From DRPG01 sp964655065 (lineage in GTDB: Bacteria > Myxococcota_A > UBA796 > GCA-2862545), in the NCBI GenBank assembly GCA_964655065.1, contig CAZZLC010000002.1, positions 62,001-126,000 of the forward strand: a stretch of 64,000 nucleotides of DNA, given 5' to 3'. The notes beneath the pieces are model-generated. The model saw only the letters and a program-made list of their open reading frames with translations, was not told the origin of the DNA and made no database searches. The position numbers and the translations under genes were made by a program. Position 1 is the stretch's first letter. Every line of letters begins with the position of its first letter. Shown here piece after piece: positions 1 through 9,600 of this stretch.

Positions 1-1012
1 ACTTGTGCTTGCTCTTGTAGCTGCGCTGCTTCTCTGCCCGGTCCGCGATCGCCTGGAGCTGGGCCTCGGTGGGCTCGTGGTCCAAGAAGCGGTGCATGTC
101 GGCCATGAGGCCGTCGAAGTCGGCCATCATGCGGTCGTACTGCACGATGAAGACACGGTCGCGGTCGATGAGCCCCGCGTTCCAGTCCTCGGTGAAGCGG
201 TTCATCAGGGTGACCAGGCCTTGGTAGAGGCGCTCGAGCCAGCGCTCGCGATCCGCCTCGGGCAGCGACCAGAAACCGAATGCATTGTCGAGCACGCCCG
301 AGACGAGGCTCATGCCGGACGGGATCGTCGAGAGCGGGTCGCGGACCATGTACAGGATCCGGGCGTCGGGGAACCGCTCGAGGAAGTCGGGGAGGCGGAG
401 CCCGAGGCTGAACACCTTGGCGATCACCCGGTCTGCGTCGTGCCCGATCAGCGACCGCTGCCACACCGACTCGAGCCAGTCGAAGTCCCGCTTCGCGGTG
501 TCGCGGATCTTGGGATCGAACCCGTCCATCAGGTCTTCGTCGTGGAACGCGAGGAAGAAGCCGTAGAGGAAGTAGCCGTCGAAGTACCGGAACAGGATGG
601 TGACGTCGTCGGTCTCGACGCTGGTGAGCCCGGTCTCGTGGGCCGAGGTCTTGTGCCAGCGCGTCGGGGCCACCACCTCGAGCACCGGCAGGAACGGCTT
701 CAGGAGTCCCTGCAGGGTGAGCGAAGCATAGAGCATCCGGTAGATCTCGTTGCCCGCCCCGTAGCCCTGGTCGGACATGAAGCGCTGGAGGAAGGTGGTT
801 CCGGTGCGCGGGTTGCCGACGAGCACGATGGGCCGCTCGACCTTCGTTCGGGCGAGGCGAGGGAAGAAGATGGCGTCGAGGGCTTGTCCGACCGTCACGA
901 GCAAGCGGATCGCCCACCAGATCGAGAACGCGACCAGGGGCACCACGTAGGCGCCGAAGACGCGGCGCGCGATTCCATAGGCGAGGCTCTGTCTTCCGAG
1001 GATGCTGTCCAT
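1..1012 (-). CDS. Sulfotransferase family protein, C-terminus cut by window edge
   Basis: The minus-strand reading from the ATG at 1012 gives 337 residues before the left edge and no stop, so the C-terminus is missing. A hydrophobic N-terminal segment (about residues 19-45) is followed by the PAPS-binding P-loop GNPRTGTTFL at about 66-75. A later stretch reads ILYMVRDPLSTIPSG, which fits the 3'-phosphate-binding Arg/Ser region of the sulfotransferase fold. The family transfers sulfate from PAPS to small molecules, lipids or glycans; the substrate cannot be told from sequence. The N-terminal hydrophobic segment suggests membrane association. The gene diverges from the AlkB-like gene at 1124. 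Confidence 0.85.
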   Translation of the reverse strand, partial: MDSILGRQSLAYGIARRVFGAYVVPLVAFSIWWAIRLLVTVGQALDAIFFPRLARTKVERPIVLVGNPRTGTTFLQRFMSDQGYGAGNEIYRMLYASLTLQGLLKPFLPVLEVVAPTRWHKTSAHETGLTSVETDDVTILFRYFDGYFLYGFFLAFHDEDLMDGFDPKIRDTAKRDFDWLESVWQRSLIGHDADRVIAKVFSLGLRLPDFLERFPDARILYMVRDPLSTIPSGMSLVSGVLDNAFGFWSLPEADRERWLERLYQGLVTLMNRFTEDWNAGLIDRDRVFIVQYDRMMADFDGLMADMHRFLDHEPTEAQLQAIADRAEKQRSYKSKHK

Positions 1013-1123
1013 CGCGACGTGTGCTCCTGGGCTGGGTCCGAGCGCTTAGCCCGCCGCACCCGGAGTTGCCGGCCCCCACAGGTCGGGCTTTGTCGGGGCG
1101 GTCGCGTAGGCTAGAGCCGTCAG

Positions 1124-1723
1124 ATGGTCATCGGCAGCAATTCGCTCACCCTCCTGCCACTTCCCGATGCGCCCGGCGTGTTCCAGGGTCGCCTGGCCGA
1201 GCCGTGGTGCCCCGACGTGAGCGGCCTCGACGCGTGGTGGGCCGAGCGGCCTCCCGAGGTGCAGTACCTGCAGATGTTCGGACGCAAGACCGCGATCCCC
1301 CGTCGCCAGCGCGCGTACGGACGCGACTACCGCTTCTCGGGGCAGACCAGCGTGGCTTCGCCGCCTCCCTCCTGGCTCGTCCCGGCACTCACCTGGGCCC
1401 GAGGGCTCGACGAGCGCTTCGACGGCATGCTCGTCAACTGGTACGACGGCGCGCTCGGCGAGTCGATCGGTCCCCACCGCGATGCGGAGAAGGGGCGGGT
1501 GCCCGGCAGCGCGATCGTGACGATCTCGTTCGGGGCATCCCGCACCTTTCGCCTGCGGGCCCACGGCGTGCGAGGCGCCCCGGCCGTCGATCTCGCCGCC
1601 CGACACGGCGACGTCATCGTGATCCCCTGGGCCACGAACCGGCGCTACACCCACGCCGTACCGCACTTCGCGCGCAACGAAGGGCGACGGATCTCGGTGA
1701 CCATCCGAGCGTTCACCCCCTGA
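1124..1723 (+). CDS. AlkB-like 2-oxoglutarate/Fe(II) dioxygenase
   Basis: A 199-residue protein with the full active site of AlkB-type dioxygenases. These are the NWYDG motif (from N105), the iron ligands H118 and D120 in GPHRD, a third ligand H177 in RRYTHAVPH, and the 2-oxoglutarate-binding R189-x5-R195 near the end. AlkB enzymes repair alkylated bases by oxidative demethylation, but related enzymes act on RNA or protein, so the substrate is open. The length suits the compact single-domain members. The ATG at 1124 lacks a strong Shine-Dalgarno sequence. The gene converges on the small lipoprotein at 1944-2294 across the assembly gap. Confidence 0.88.
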   Translation: MVIGSNSLTLLPLPDAPGVFQGRLAEPWCPDVSGLDAWWAERPPEVQYLQMFGRKTAIPRRQRAYGRDYRFSGQTSVASPPPSWLVPALTWARGLDERFDGMLVNWYDGALGESIGPHRDAEKGRVPGSAIVTISFGASRTFRLRAHGVRGAPAVDLAARHGDVIVIPWATNRRYTHAVPHFARNEGRRISVTIRAFTP

Positions 1724-1754
1724 CGACTGTCGGCCGAGACCGAGGGCGCCGAGA

Positions 1755-1809
1755 CACTGCGGTCGGCGGTTTCTCGGCGACGCCCCAGTCAGTCCCGCCG
1801 GAAGTCGAG
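1755..1809. repeat. 55-bp exact duplicate, left of assembly gap
   Basis: This 55-base segment ends exactly at the first N and is identical to 1910-1964, which begins exactly after the last N. An exact repeat that abuts both sides of a 100-N spacer is best read as two contigs sharing one k-mer end, not as a biological repeat. Confidence 0.95.
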
Positions 1810-1909
1810 NNNNNNNNNNNNNNNNNNNNNNNNNNNNNNNNNNNNNNNNNNNNNNNNNNNNNNNNNNNNNNNNNNNNNNNNNNNNNNNNNNNNNNNNNNN
1901 NNNNNNNNN
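1810..1909. other. Assembly gap of 100 N
   Basis: One hundred unknown bases, the usual placeholder for a gap of unknown size. Because the same 55 bases flank it, the true sequence may simply join 1809 to 1965. That would leave about 65 bp between the stop codons of the convergent genes on either side. Any reading frame drawn through the Ns is meaningless. Confidence 0.98.
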
Positions 1910-1964
1910 CACTGCGGTCGGCGGTTTCTCGGCGACGCCCCAGTCAGTCCCGCCGGAAGTCGAG
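1910..1964. repeat. 55-bp exact duplicate, right of assembly gap
   Basis: Identical to 1755-1809. This copy carries the 3' end of the small lipoprotein gene, whose stop is at 1944-1946. The left copy is therefore probably the same DNA assembled twice. Confidence 0.95.
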
Positions 1965-2294
1965 CTCCCACGTAGCGTCGCCGACCTCGAGATCGCACAG
2001 GAGCTCGCGGCCGTCTCGCGTGCACGGGCCCTGGACGTCCACAGTTTCGCCATCGAGCGAGCCGAGCAGCGACAGCCTGCTCGCTCCCAGGTCGGCCGAG
2101 CCGGTCGCACGCAAGGACCCCGTCGGACCGTCACCCGAAGCGTCGATCTCGAGCAAGGTCTCACCGTCGAGGTCCACCTCGAGAATCCCGATTGCGCTGC
2201 TGGTACCCGCGTCCGACGAGACGGACTCGGCCTCCCAGTCTCCAGCAATCGGACTGCAAGCGAAGGCGAATGCCGGGAAAAAGAGGTTCATCAT
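1944..2294 (-). CDS. Small lipoprotein, unknown function
   Basis: A 116-residue protein. It starts with two Met codons, a short hydrophobic segment and a lipobox-like AFAFAC (Cys13) followed by SPIAGDW, so it should be lipidated and exported. The mature part is rich in Gly, Asp and alternating hydrophobics, which suggests a small beta-barrel or beta-sandwich. The start at 2294 has AGGAAAGG just upstream. It lies 104 bp downstream of the PNGase F-like lipoprotein gene on the same strand and may share its transcript. I do not recognise a named family. Confidence 0.72.
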   Translation of the reverse strand: MMNLFFPAFAFACSPIAGDWEAESVSSDAGTSSAIGILEVDLDGETLLEIDASGDGPTGSLRATGSADLGASRLSLLGSLDGETVDVQGPCTRDGRELLCDLEVGDATWELDFRRD

Positions 2295-2398
2295 TTGCCT
2301 TTCCTCCACTCGTGCCGCAACGTACGAATTACGTGTCGCGAACATATCGTCGGATTCCGGGCAACGGCACCTCGTGGCGTCCCGTCTCTCGCGGCTGT

Positions 2399-4000
2399 TC
2401 ACTCGTAGTAGACGACGTAGGCGGACAGCGAGATGGAGCCCCCGCCTACGCCTGGTCCGAACGCCCCCTGGAAGAACGCCTCGTAGCTGAGCTCGGCCGC
2501 ACTGCCGGGGGTGACGAGGCTCGTGAGATCGGTGGCCACTGGCGCCACTGGAAGACCCGGACACCAGAAGGCGCGCTCGGGCGCCCAGTTGCCCCACTGC
2601 CCCGGCGGGACCCCCTGGGCGGCACTCGGGGCACACCCGTCGGCGCTACCGACGGAGCCGTCGTGCTGCAGCAGCACCGCCTCTTCGCCGTCGACCGAGA
2701 ACCGGTGACGGTGATCGCACCACTCGGCGCAGTTGGTGGACCCGTCCTGGCCGTGTCCCGAGAGGATGGTGACCAGCTCGACCTTCGACGCGTTGGCGGG
2801 GACGTCCAGGGTCACCGGCGGATGGTCGTCGTTGTAGGACTCGCCAAAGCTGCCCCCCGTGTACACGCGCACCGCCGAAGACGGTCGGGGCACACCGCGG
2901 GTCGACAACCGGGCCGCGACGCGGACGTCACGGGGCGTCGCGCGCTCCCAACCCGGACCCATCTCGATGCGGAAGGACTGCGAGCCGCCGGAGACGAGAC
3001 CGAGGAATGCGGAGGCATCGATGGCCCAGCGTCGGTTGCCGCGCCGCCAGTAGGGCGTGATCCAGCGCACGATCTCGCGACGATCCTCACAGGTGTCGTC
3101 GGTGCACCAAGCGATCCGCGCGATGCGATCCCACTCGGAGCAGGCGAAGGGGTTGCGCCCCTTGCAGGTGACCTCGACGTCGAACTCGAGTGTGTCGAAG
3201 CTCGAAAGGTCGGCGGGCAGCTCGACGTTGACGTCGAAGATGCGGTCCGTGACCTCCTCGTCGAGCATCACGATCTCGGTGACGTCCTCGCTCGCGAGCC
3301 GGTGGGCGAGGGTGGCCTTGTGGTTGTAGAAGTGCGGTAGGTAGCCGGCCATCTCGATCTCGGGCGTGCCTCCCACCACATTGTTGGTGTTGCCGCCCGG
3401 ATCCCAGGTCTGGAAGCGGTCGATGCCGAGGAAATAGGGGAGCGGCGCCTGCGAAGCGCGCTCTTCGTCGATCTGAACGAGCGAGGTCGGGACGTAGTCC
3501 AGATAGTCGCGAACGAAGTCGCCGAGTCCGCCCTCGATGCGAGAGAGTCGGTCGGTGACGAAGTGAGCGCGCTCGGCCCGCCGCGCACCGAGGTTCAGCC
3601 GGTCCTTCATCGCCTGGATCCGATTCGTGCGGCGCTGCGCGCCACCCTCGTCCGAGACGAAGATGAACTGCGTGTTCGCCGGCGCATTCGCGAACAGGTC
3701 GGAGGGATCCGACGACCACAGCGCGTCGCCCCCGGGGCTCTCGAAGTGGCTGACGATCACGAAGCTGTCACATCCGTTCCACGCCTCGGACAGCGTGAAG
3801 GTCCCGTCGAGCGTCTCGGCCGTGAAGTCACCGGCCCGGTCGCCGAACTGCACGCCGACGTCGTCGTCCGAGAACGGCAAGACCGGGACCCCGTCCTCGC
3901 AGAAGGTGGGGGCAGGGGCGGCGGAGTCGCCGGATGCATCGCCGCCCGAGCAGGCGAGCAGGGCCGAGAGGCTGAGGGTGAGGATCGATCCCCGAGACAT
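2399..4000 (-). CDS. PNGase F-like lipoprotein with N-terminal thioredoxin-like domain
   Basis: 533 residues with lipobox LLAC (Cys17). Residues about 50-200 look like a redoxin fold (GDRAGDFTAETLDGTFTLSE) but without a CxxC active site. Residues about 240-533 match peptide-N-glycosidase F. CSEWDRIA (287-294) matches the CDEWDRYA segment of the flavobacterial enzyme, so the catalytic Asp (D291 here) is kept. ITPYW, the CAEWC motif at 424-428 and NWAPERAFWCPG near 471-482 also match. PNGase F removes N-linked glycans from Asn. The other two catalytic acids could not be placed with certainty. AAGGAGTG precedes the ATG at 4000. Confidence 0.85.
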   Translation of the reverse strand: MSRGSILTLSLSALLACSGGDASGDSAAPAPTFCEDGVPVLPFSDDDVGVQFGDRAGDFTAETLDGTFTLSEAWNGCDSFVIVSHFESPGGDALWSSDPSDLFANAPANTQFIFVSDEGGAQRRTNRIQAMKDRLNLGARRAERAHFVTDRLSRIEGGLGDFVRDYLDYVPTSLVQIDEERASQAPLPYFLGIDRFQTWDPGGNTNNVVGGTPEIEMAGYLPHFYNHKATLAHRLASEDVTEIVMLDEEVTDRIFDVNVELPADLSSFDTLEFDVEVTCKGRNPFACSEWDRIARIAWCTDDTCEDRREIVRWITPYWRRGNRRWAIDASAFLGLVSGGSQSFRIEMGPGWERATPRDVRVAARLSTRGVPRPSSAVRVYTGGSFGESYNDDHPPVTLDVPANASKVELVTILSGHGQDGSTNCAEWCDHRHRFSVDGEEAVLLQHDGSVGSADGCAPSAAQGVPPGQWGNWAPERAFWCPGLPVAPVATDLTSLVTPGSAAELSYEAFFQGAFGPGVGGGSISLSAYVVYYE

Positions 4001-4046
4001 CGAGTGCACTCCTTGGCGAAGTGCGCATCGTACCTGAAGGCGCTCG

Positions 4047-4853
4047 TCAAGGTCGCGGCGGCATGGGCGCGTCGCGATCGTGGGGGCAGGTGGAATCGGC
4101 GCCGCCGAGTCGCTCGTCGCCAAAGCGGAGCGCCTCGTCGAGGCCGGCCACCACGAGGTTCGCGAACAGGTCGTCGCCGAGGCCGGTGATGTCGACCTCG
4201 GTCCAGCTCGCGAACCAGCGCAGCGTGCGCTGCCCGTCGCGGACGAAGACGTCGAGCTGGAACAGCTGCCGCCACGCGTTGCTGCCGCCGTCGCCCTCGT
4301 ACACGCGGTCGATGTGGGCCCGACCCACGATGGCGTCGACTTCGCCTTCGAGAGCGAACGCACGGTAGACCTTGGGCTGGTCGTACCAGACGCGAGCGAG
4401 CAGGCTCTCGCGGCGGACGACGTTGTCGGTGACCAGCCGATCGCAATCGGAGAAGAAGCAGCTCGGGTCTCCCTCGAACGTTCGGCCCGCCCAGCGGGTG
4501 CTCGCGGATTCGATGCACGTCTGGACAGGATCGAGGATGAGCTCGAGCTGGTCGTCCAGCGGAAACGCGCTCACGGCCGAGCCCGCGATCCCGACCTGGT
4601 CGTCGGACTCCGTGCCATCGGGCAGGGCGAGCCCCCCGAGATCCTCGGGACGCAGAACCGGCATGGAGACGGCCCGGTCGTCGATGTCGATCGTGAAGTC
4701 CTCGGCCCGCAGCAGCTCGGCGAGATTGGCGAGACCGACCTCGAGTGCGACGGGATCGTCGTCGTCGAAGCGGTCGAAGAGGTACCGGCCGAGCTCCCCG
4801 ACTTCGACGGGAGCCTCGGGCGGAGGCTGACAGGCGATCCACACCATCCACAT
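4047..4853 (-). CDS. Lipoprotein, unknown function
   Basis: 268 residues beginning MWMVWIAC, a very short hydrophobic leader ending in a probable lipobox Cys8, followed by a Pro- and Glu-rich linker. The mature region is acidic with alternating strands and several aromatic residues, and has no motif I can name. No clear Shine-Dalgarno precedes the ATG at 4853. It sits 46 bp upstream of the PNGase F-like gene and 10 bp downstream of the zinc-finger-like gene, so one minus-strand operon is likely. Confidence 0.7.
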   Translation of the reverse strand: MWMVWIACQPPPEAPVEVGELGRYLFDRFDDDDPVALEVGLANLAELLRAEDFTIDIDDRAVSMPVLRPEDLGGLALPDGTESDDQVGIAGSAVSAFPLDDQLELILDPVQTCIESASTRWAGRTFEGDPSCFFSDCDRLVTDNVVRRESLLARVWYDQPKVYRAFALEGEVDAIVGRAHIDRVYEGDGGSNAWRQLFQLDVFVRDGQRTLRWFASWTEVDITGLGDDLFANLVVAGLDEALRFGDERLGGADSTCPHDRDAPMPPRP

Positions 4854-4863
4854 GGCGCAGAGT

Positions 4864-5325
4864 CTACCCGGTGGGGAACCACGTGAGGTCGCCCGGGTTG
4901 GTCCCGGAGGGGAGCTGCACGTAGCGCAGGTAGTCGAGGAAGCGTCCGAACACGAGGTCGCTATGGTCGTCGAGTCGGATGCCGCCGAGCGCGTCGACGA
5001 TTCGCCACGGCTCCTCTCGCAGATCCGGCCGCCCGAGGAAGCAGGCGACGCGCTCGGCGCCGAAGTCCTCGACGGCACCCTGCACGAGAGCCGCCACGTG
5101 GCCGCAGGGCCTCGGGCCTTCCGCCCTGCAGCCGCGCCCCGCACAGGACCAATGGCCCGTGTGAGCCTCGATCGTGACCGCGTGGAGGCGTTCGGTGAGC
5201 GGGGTGGCCGCGACGACACCCTGCACGCGCCCGTCGAAGAGCTCGACCCACGCGACCTCGAGGTTCTGGCCCACGGGAGCAGGGGCGGTGGTGATGTGGG
5301 CGGGGGAGTTGATGGAACGGGTCAC
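4864..5325 (-). CDS. Small Cys/His protein, possible SWIM-type zinc finger
   Basis: 153 residues from a GTG at 5325, with GGAGGT three bases upstream. The central part holds HWSCAGRGC and then RPCGHVAAL, a C-x4-C-x7-C-x-H arrangement close to the CxC...CxH SWIM zinc finger found in nucleic-acid or protein binding proteins. The first Cys pair is more widely spaced than in classic SWIM fingers. There is no signal peptide, so it is probably cytosolic, unlike its lipoprotein neighbours. It could be a divergent SWIM protein or an unrelated zinc-binding protein. Confidence 0.65.
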   Translation of the reverse strand: MTRSINSPAHITTAPAPVGQNLEVAWVELFDGRVQGVVAATPLTERLHAVTIEAHTGHWSCAGRGCRAEGPRPCGHVAALVQGAVEDFGAERVACFLGRPDLREEPWRIVDALGGIRLDDHSDLVFGRFLDYLRYVQLPSGTNPGDLTWFPTG

Positions 5326-5399
5326 GGGACCTCCGTGGAACCGGTACCTGGGTCCCCGGTCGGATTCTGTCCGCAGATTCCTGGTGTCGTCGCGGTTCC

Positions 5400-5738
5400 T
5401 CACCCGCCGCAGGTGAGCCAGAGCTCGAGTCGGGTGCGATCGTCGGCATCGATGCCGTCCTGGGGAGGCATGTCCGGAGCCTCGCCCGTCGCGCGACCGA
5501 GGATGCGCTCCGACCACTCCCACGCGTCCTCCTCCGTGTCGAAGACCACCGCCTCGGGTGCGCCCTGTCGGTCGCTGCTCGTGCTCGCGTGGCACGCCTG
5601 GCAGTTCTCGATCAAGAACCCCTGGCCGAAGTTCGCCCAGGTGAGCACGGGCCCCTCGACGCAGAGGTCGTCCGACGCCTCCGGCGGCTCGTCGCCGCAC
5701 CCGAGCAGGCAGACCCACAGCCACAGCGCACCTCGCAT
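5400..5738 (-). CDS. Small c-type cytochrome lipoprotein
   Basis: 112 residues. Lipobox LLGC (Cys14) predicts lipidation and export. A single heme-binding CQACH motif lies at residues 46-50, and an APDMPP segment near residue 90 offers a Met axial ligand, as in class I cytochromes and the heme-binding C-terminal part of membrane-bound oxidases. It probably carries electrons in the periplasm. Its redox partner is not encoded nearby. It is on the same strand as the lipoprotein cluster, 74 bp upstream of the Cys/His protein. Confidence 0.8.
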   Translation of the reverse strand: MRGALWLWVCLLGCGDEPPEASDDLCVEGPVLTWANFGQGFLIENCQACHASTSSDRQGAPEAVVFDTEEDAWEWSERILGRATGEAPDMPPQDGIDADDRTRLELWLTCGG

Positions 5739-5798
5739 CGCTCCTCCTGTTCGCAGGGAGCATGGACCCGCGACGGCGCACGAAGAGAAAGCCGAGGG

Positions 5799-6620
5799 TC
5801 AGCGCTCCTTGATGAGCCCGTTCTCGTCGACCGGCTGGGGCTCGGGCGCAGGCGGACGGGGCTTGGGACGTTCCTGGTAGGGACGCACGGTGGGCTGGGG
5901 CCGTGGGCTCGCGGTGGGCATCGGCCGGGGTACCGGTCGCCGACGCGGCCGTGGCCGCGGCGTGACCACCGGCTGCGGCTCGACCATCGGCTCCGGCTCG
6001 GGCTCCACCTCCGAGGGTGCCGCCTCGGCGGGCGCTTCGTCGATGGCCTCGGCCCCTCCGGCGGCTTCGTCGTCCTCGAAGGCGACTTCGTCCCCGAGCA
6101 TGGCCTCTTCGAGTCGCGGTTCCGCTTCGAGCCGTTCGGGCAGGGTCGAGGGGACGAGAACCCCCTCGACTTCGGGCTCGAGCTCGTCGTCACCCGGGGC
6201 GGGCGGACCCGTCAGCACCGAGAACCACTCGACGGTCTGGTTGAACCACCGCTCGGTGCCCGTGGGCTCGACGTACCAGATCGCGCTCACCGCGAACGCG
6301 GTGCCGCCGAGCAGGCCGAAGCCCACCGAGAAGAGCACCAGGTTGCCCACCCACTTCGAGGACCGTCGCCGCTCGGCTCGCGCTTGGCCGGCGGAGAGCA
6401 CGGGGACAGGGGGGCGGTGCACGGGGGGCGCCAACACCGGCACCGCGGGCAGCTCGGCATCGGTCGTCGTCGGTAGGAGCTCCACCTCGGCCGTCTCCAT
6501 CGGCCACGGCTCGCGAAGCTCGTCCTGGGTCGGCATCTCGCCCGGGTCGATGAGCCGGCGGTGCGCCAGCTCTCGAAGATCCGGGGGCCCATGGTGGTGC
6601 GACGGGTCTCGCTTCGCCAT
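5799..6620 (-). CDS. Single-span membrane protein with Pro/Glu-rich tail
   Basis: 273 residues: a basic cytoplasmic N-terminal region, one transmembrane helix at about 91-116 preceded by RAERRRSSKW, then an acidic segment. It ends in a long Pro/Arg/Glu-rich tail resembling the spacer of TonB-like or wall-spanning proteins. No catalytic motif is visible. By the positive-inside rule the tail is periplasmic. It starts 19 bp after the stop of the channel fusion gene on the same strand, so it is probably co-transcribed and may serve the same complex. The partnership is inferred from position only. Confidence 0.75.
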   Translation of the reverse strand: MAKRDPSHHHGPPDLRELAHRRLIDPGEMPTQDELREPWPMETAEVELLPTTTDAELPAVPVLAPPVHRPPVPVLSAGQARAERRRSSKWVGNLVLFSVGFGLLGGTAFAVSAIWYVEPTGTERWFNQTVEWFSVLTGPPAPGDDELEPEVEGVLVPSTLPERLEAEPRLEEAMLGDEVAFEDDEAAGGAEAIDEAPAEAAPSEVEPEPEPMVEPQPVVTPRPRPRRRPVPRPMPTASPRPQPTVRPYQERPKPRPPAPEPQPVDENGLIKER

Positions 6621-6639
6621 GACGGAGGTCCTCGGGGGG

Positions 6640-9600
6640 TCAGCTCGCCTCGGGCAGTAGCGGGGCCCACCCGACGACCGGGTCCGGACCGTTCCCGAAG
6701 GGCGGATGGTTCGACCACGCTTCCCACGGATGGTCCGTGATGCCGTTGTCGAACTCGCCCGGGAGGGGCCGGCGGCCGTGATATAGCTTGTAGCTCGTGA
6801 CTTCACCCGTGGTCTCGTCTCGCTGCACCGAGTGAACCACGCCCACGTGAACAATCCCGACCCTGGACTGGAACAGCTTGTCGAGGCCCGAGCGCTTCGA
6901 GTAGCGCTGTCCGGACCGGCCGTACCAGATCACCATGCCAGGCTTGATCTGGCTCCGTAGAGCCTCGAGGCCCTTCGAGGGGTTGGAGCCATCCGTATAG
7001 ACCGGCGTGAAGAGCCCTTGGCTGTGGTACCAGCGCGCGGTGTCCCGGGTGGTCCGTGCCGCGTACTCGGTCCCGCCATCGGTCCAGTGTCGAACTTCGC
7101 CCTTGAACACGTTCTTCTTGCCGCCTCCGGGGATCCAGTCGACGACCCCGGCAGAGGCGGCGAGGGTGGCCTGGGCGTCCTCACACCGACCGGCGATGTA
7201 GCTCGAGACGCGCAGGAAGTTCCCGGAGCAGTCTCGGAGCTGGTCCCCGCCGGCCTTGGCCTGGGTGTAGGGGATCTCGACCGACGCCATCTTCTCGGTG
7301 ATGGGCACCACGATCGAGGAGAGGGTCACCACCTCGCCGTTGCAGGTGACGTAGATCTCGTTCGGGTCGCGCTCCGCCACGACGGGCTCTGGCTCGGGCT
7401 CGGGCGCGGTCCTCATCGCCGAGGTCTGGTCGTCGAGGTCCGTGGGCTCGTCTGGTGTCACCAGGGTGTCGATGCCCTCGGCCGGCGGCGGACGCAGCCA
7501 GCGATCGGCGAGCCACTCGAGCGGGCTGTCGAAGGACAGCGTGCCGTACAGCACGATGGTGAGGGGGACGAAGACGATGGCGAACACCCACTCGCCTCGG
7601 GTGATCACCGGCCCGGGCAATCGCGGCACCAGCAGGTTCACGAACACCGTCTTGATGATGAGCACGAACAGCAGCAGGTAGGCCACCATGAAGTACTGGT
7701 CGGCCCGCATGAGGTAGCCCACGTTGGGCAGGTCCTCGCCCTGGGCGAGGTGGAAGACGACCACCGACAACAGGGCGGTCATGGTCAACGTGAGCCGAGC
7801 GTCGAACTGCGAGGGGGGAATGAGGACCACGAACAGGCTGATGCCGACCATGATCGCGAGCGGCAGGAACAGCGTGATCAGGTAGGGGAACAGGATGCGG
7901 TCGAGCACGATCTCGGTCTGGTAGACCGAGAACTCGCTCCGGCTCGCGAGCCCTTCGTAGGCCGGGTCTCCGTAGGTGGTGGTCGGCGCGTACGTCGCGG
8001 ACGCGTCGCGGCGACCGATGTACTCCCACTCCTCGGGGTAGATCGCCGTGATCTCGTCGTGAGAGATCCGATCGAAGTCCACCACCAGGAGCAGGTCACG
8101 GCTGTCGAGCGTGGCGTGCGACAGCTGGATCGGGAGCCGCTGCGAGTCGAAGGGGAAGTCGTGGAGGTCGAACGGCGTGAGGAACCGCCCCTTGACCTTG
8201 TAGGCCACGTACTTGGTGGTCGAGTCGAGGTCCTGGCGTACGACCTCGAACAGCGCATCCTCGGTGTTGATCTGGTTGAGGAACACGATGTTGTCGACGT
8301 CCACCTCGCCCTGCCAGCGGAACCAGAGGTAGAGCTCGACGTCGAAGGCCTGACCCCCAATGTCGACCTCGTTCACGCGGAAGAAGTCGATGCCGGCGTA
8401 GACCACCGCGGTCTGGTGGTAGGTGCGTCCGCCGACGCTGACCTTGCTGCCCTTGGCGAGCTCCACTTCCTCGTCGCGGAGCCCCCGCCGCAGGACGCGT
8501 CGGGCCTGCGGCTCGTCGGGCTCGGCCTCCTCCTCGGCCTGCGAGGCCTCCCACAGCTCGCGAGGATCCACGACCGGCCGGAGCTGGGTGTACGCTGGCC
8601 GGAATCGCCCGCGGTCGAGGAGGAGGATCCAGGGGTCGCGCTGCATCACCCCGTCGGCATCGACGTACAGCAGACCACCGAGACCCTCGACGGCACGGTC
8701 CGCGACCTGGCGATCCTGGAGGTCGGCGAGCACGGTCGCCGCAGTGGGCTCGGCCTGGCCGCCGACGGCCGCGGCCACGAACTCGAGCGACTCGTAGAGC
8801 AGCACGTGGTCGTGGGAAGGTTCGCCGCCGAAGCGGCGCTGGAAGCCGCGGAAGCGGACGTTCGCGAAGTCGTTCGACAGGGTCGTGACCGCGTGCACGT
8901 CGGCCAGGTCGCGACCGGCTTCGGCCACGAAGGCATCGTCGTTCGCGGCTTCGGTGCAGAAGATCGGCAGCTCGACGCCCGCATCGCGCATGACCTGCAC
9001 GGCGGTGCCGCTGTCCGTCGCGTCGCCGAGGACGACGATGGCGTCGACCCCGAGCTTCTGGTCGATGGCGGACTGGGTGCGCTTGGCGCCGAACAGACGG
9101 GCGAACCGGCGGGCGCGGCGGTTCAGGGTGGGCGCGCGGTCGAAGTCCTCGAACGCGCTCTGCATGAAGGATTCGTCGGGGGCGTCGGTCCAGGCGGCGA
9201 CCGTCTTCACCTCGATCCCCACCGCCGAGGCCTTCGAGGAGACGAGATCGGCGTAGTCCTTCAGGACCGCGTCGTGAGCGATCGCGAGGGAGCCCGCGCC
9301 AGTGACGGTCTTCAGGTAGGCGACGATGTGCTCGGCCCGGCGGTCCTGCGTCGCGTCGGCCACGAAGACGGAGCTGCCGAGCTTCGCGACGGCGCGCGAG
9401 GTCGCGTTGGTGACCACGAGCGGGATCTTGGCGCTCTTCGAGCTCTCCGCTGCGGCCGCGGCGGCCGCCTCGTCGGCGAGGTGGGCGACCACCGCGACCA
9501 CGCCGGCGCTCGCCGCTTCTTCGACGTCAGCGAACCGCTCCACCTGGACGTCCGGGTGGTCCTTCCCAAAGAGGTCCACCGTCGTCTGGAACGCAGGCTC

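Noticed and set aside
1021..2490. A long frame through the N gap
   Set aside because: It depends on translated Ns and is Arg/Pro-rich, the composition of a shadow frame.
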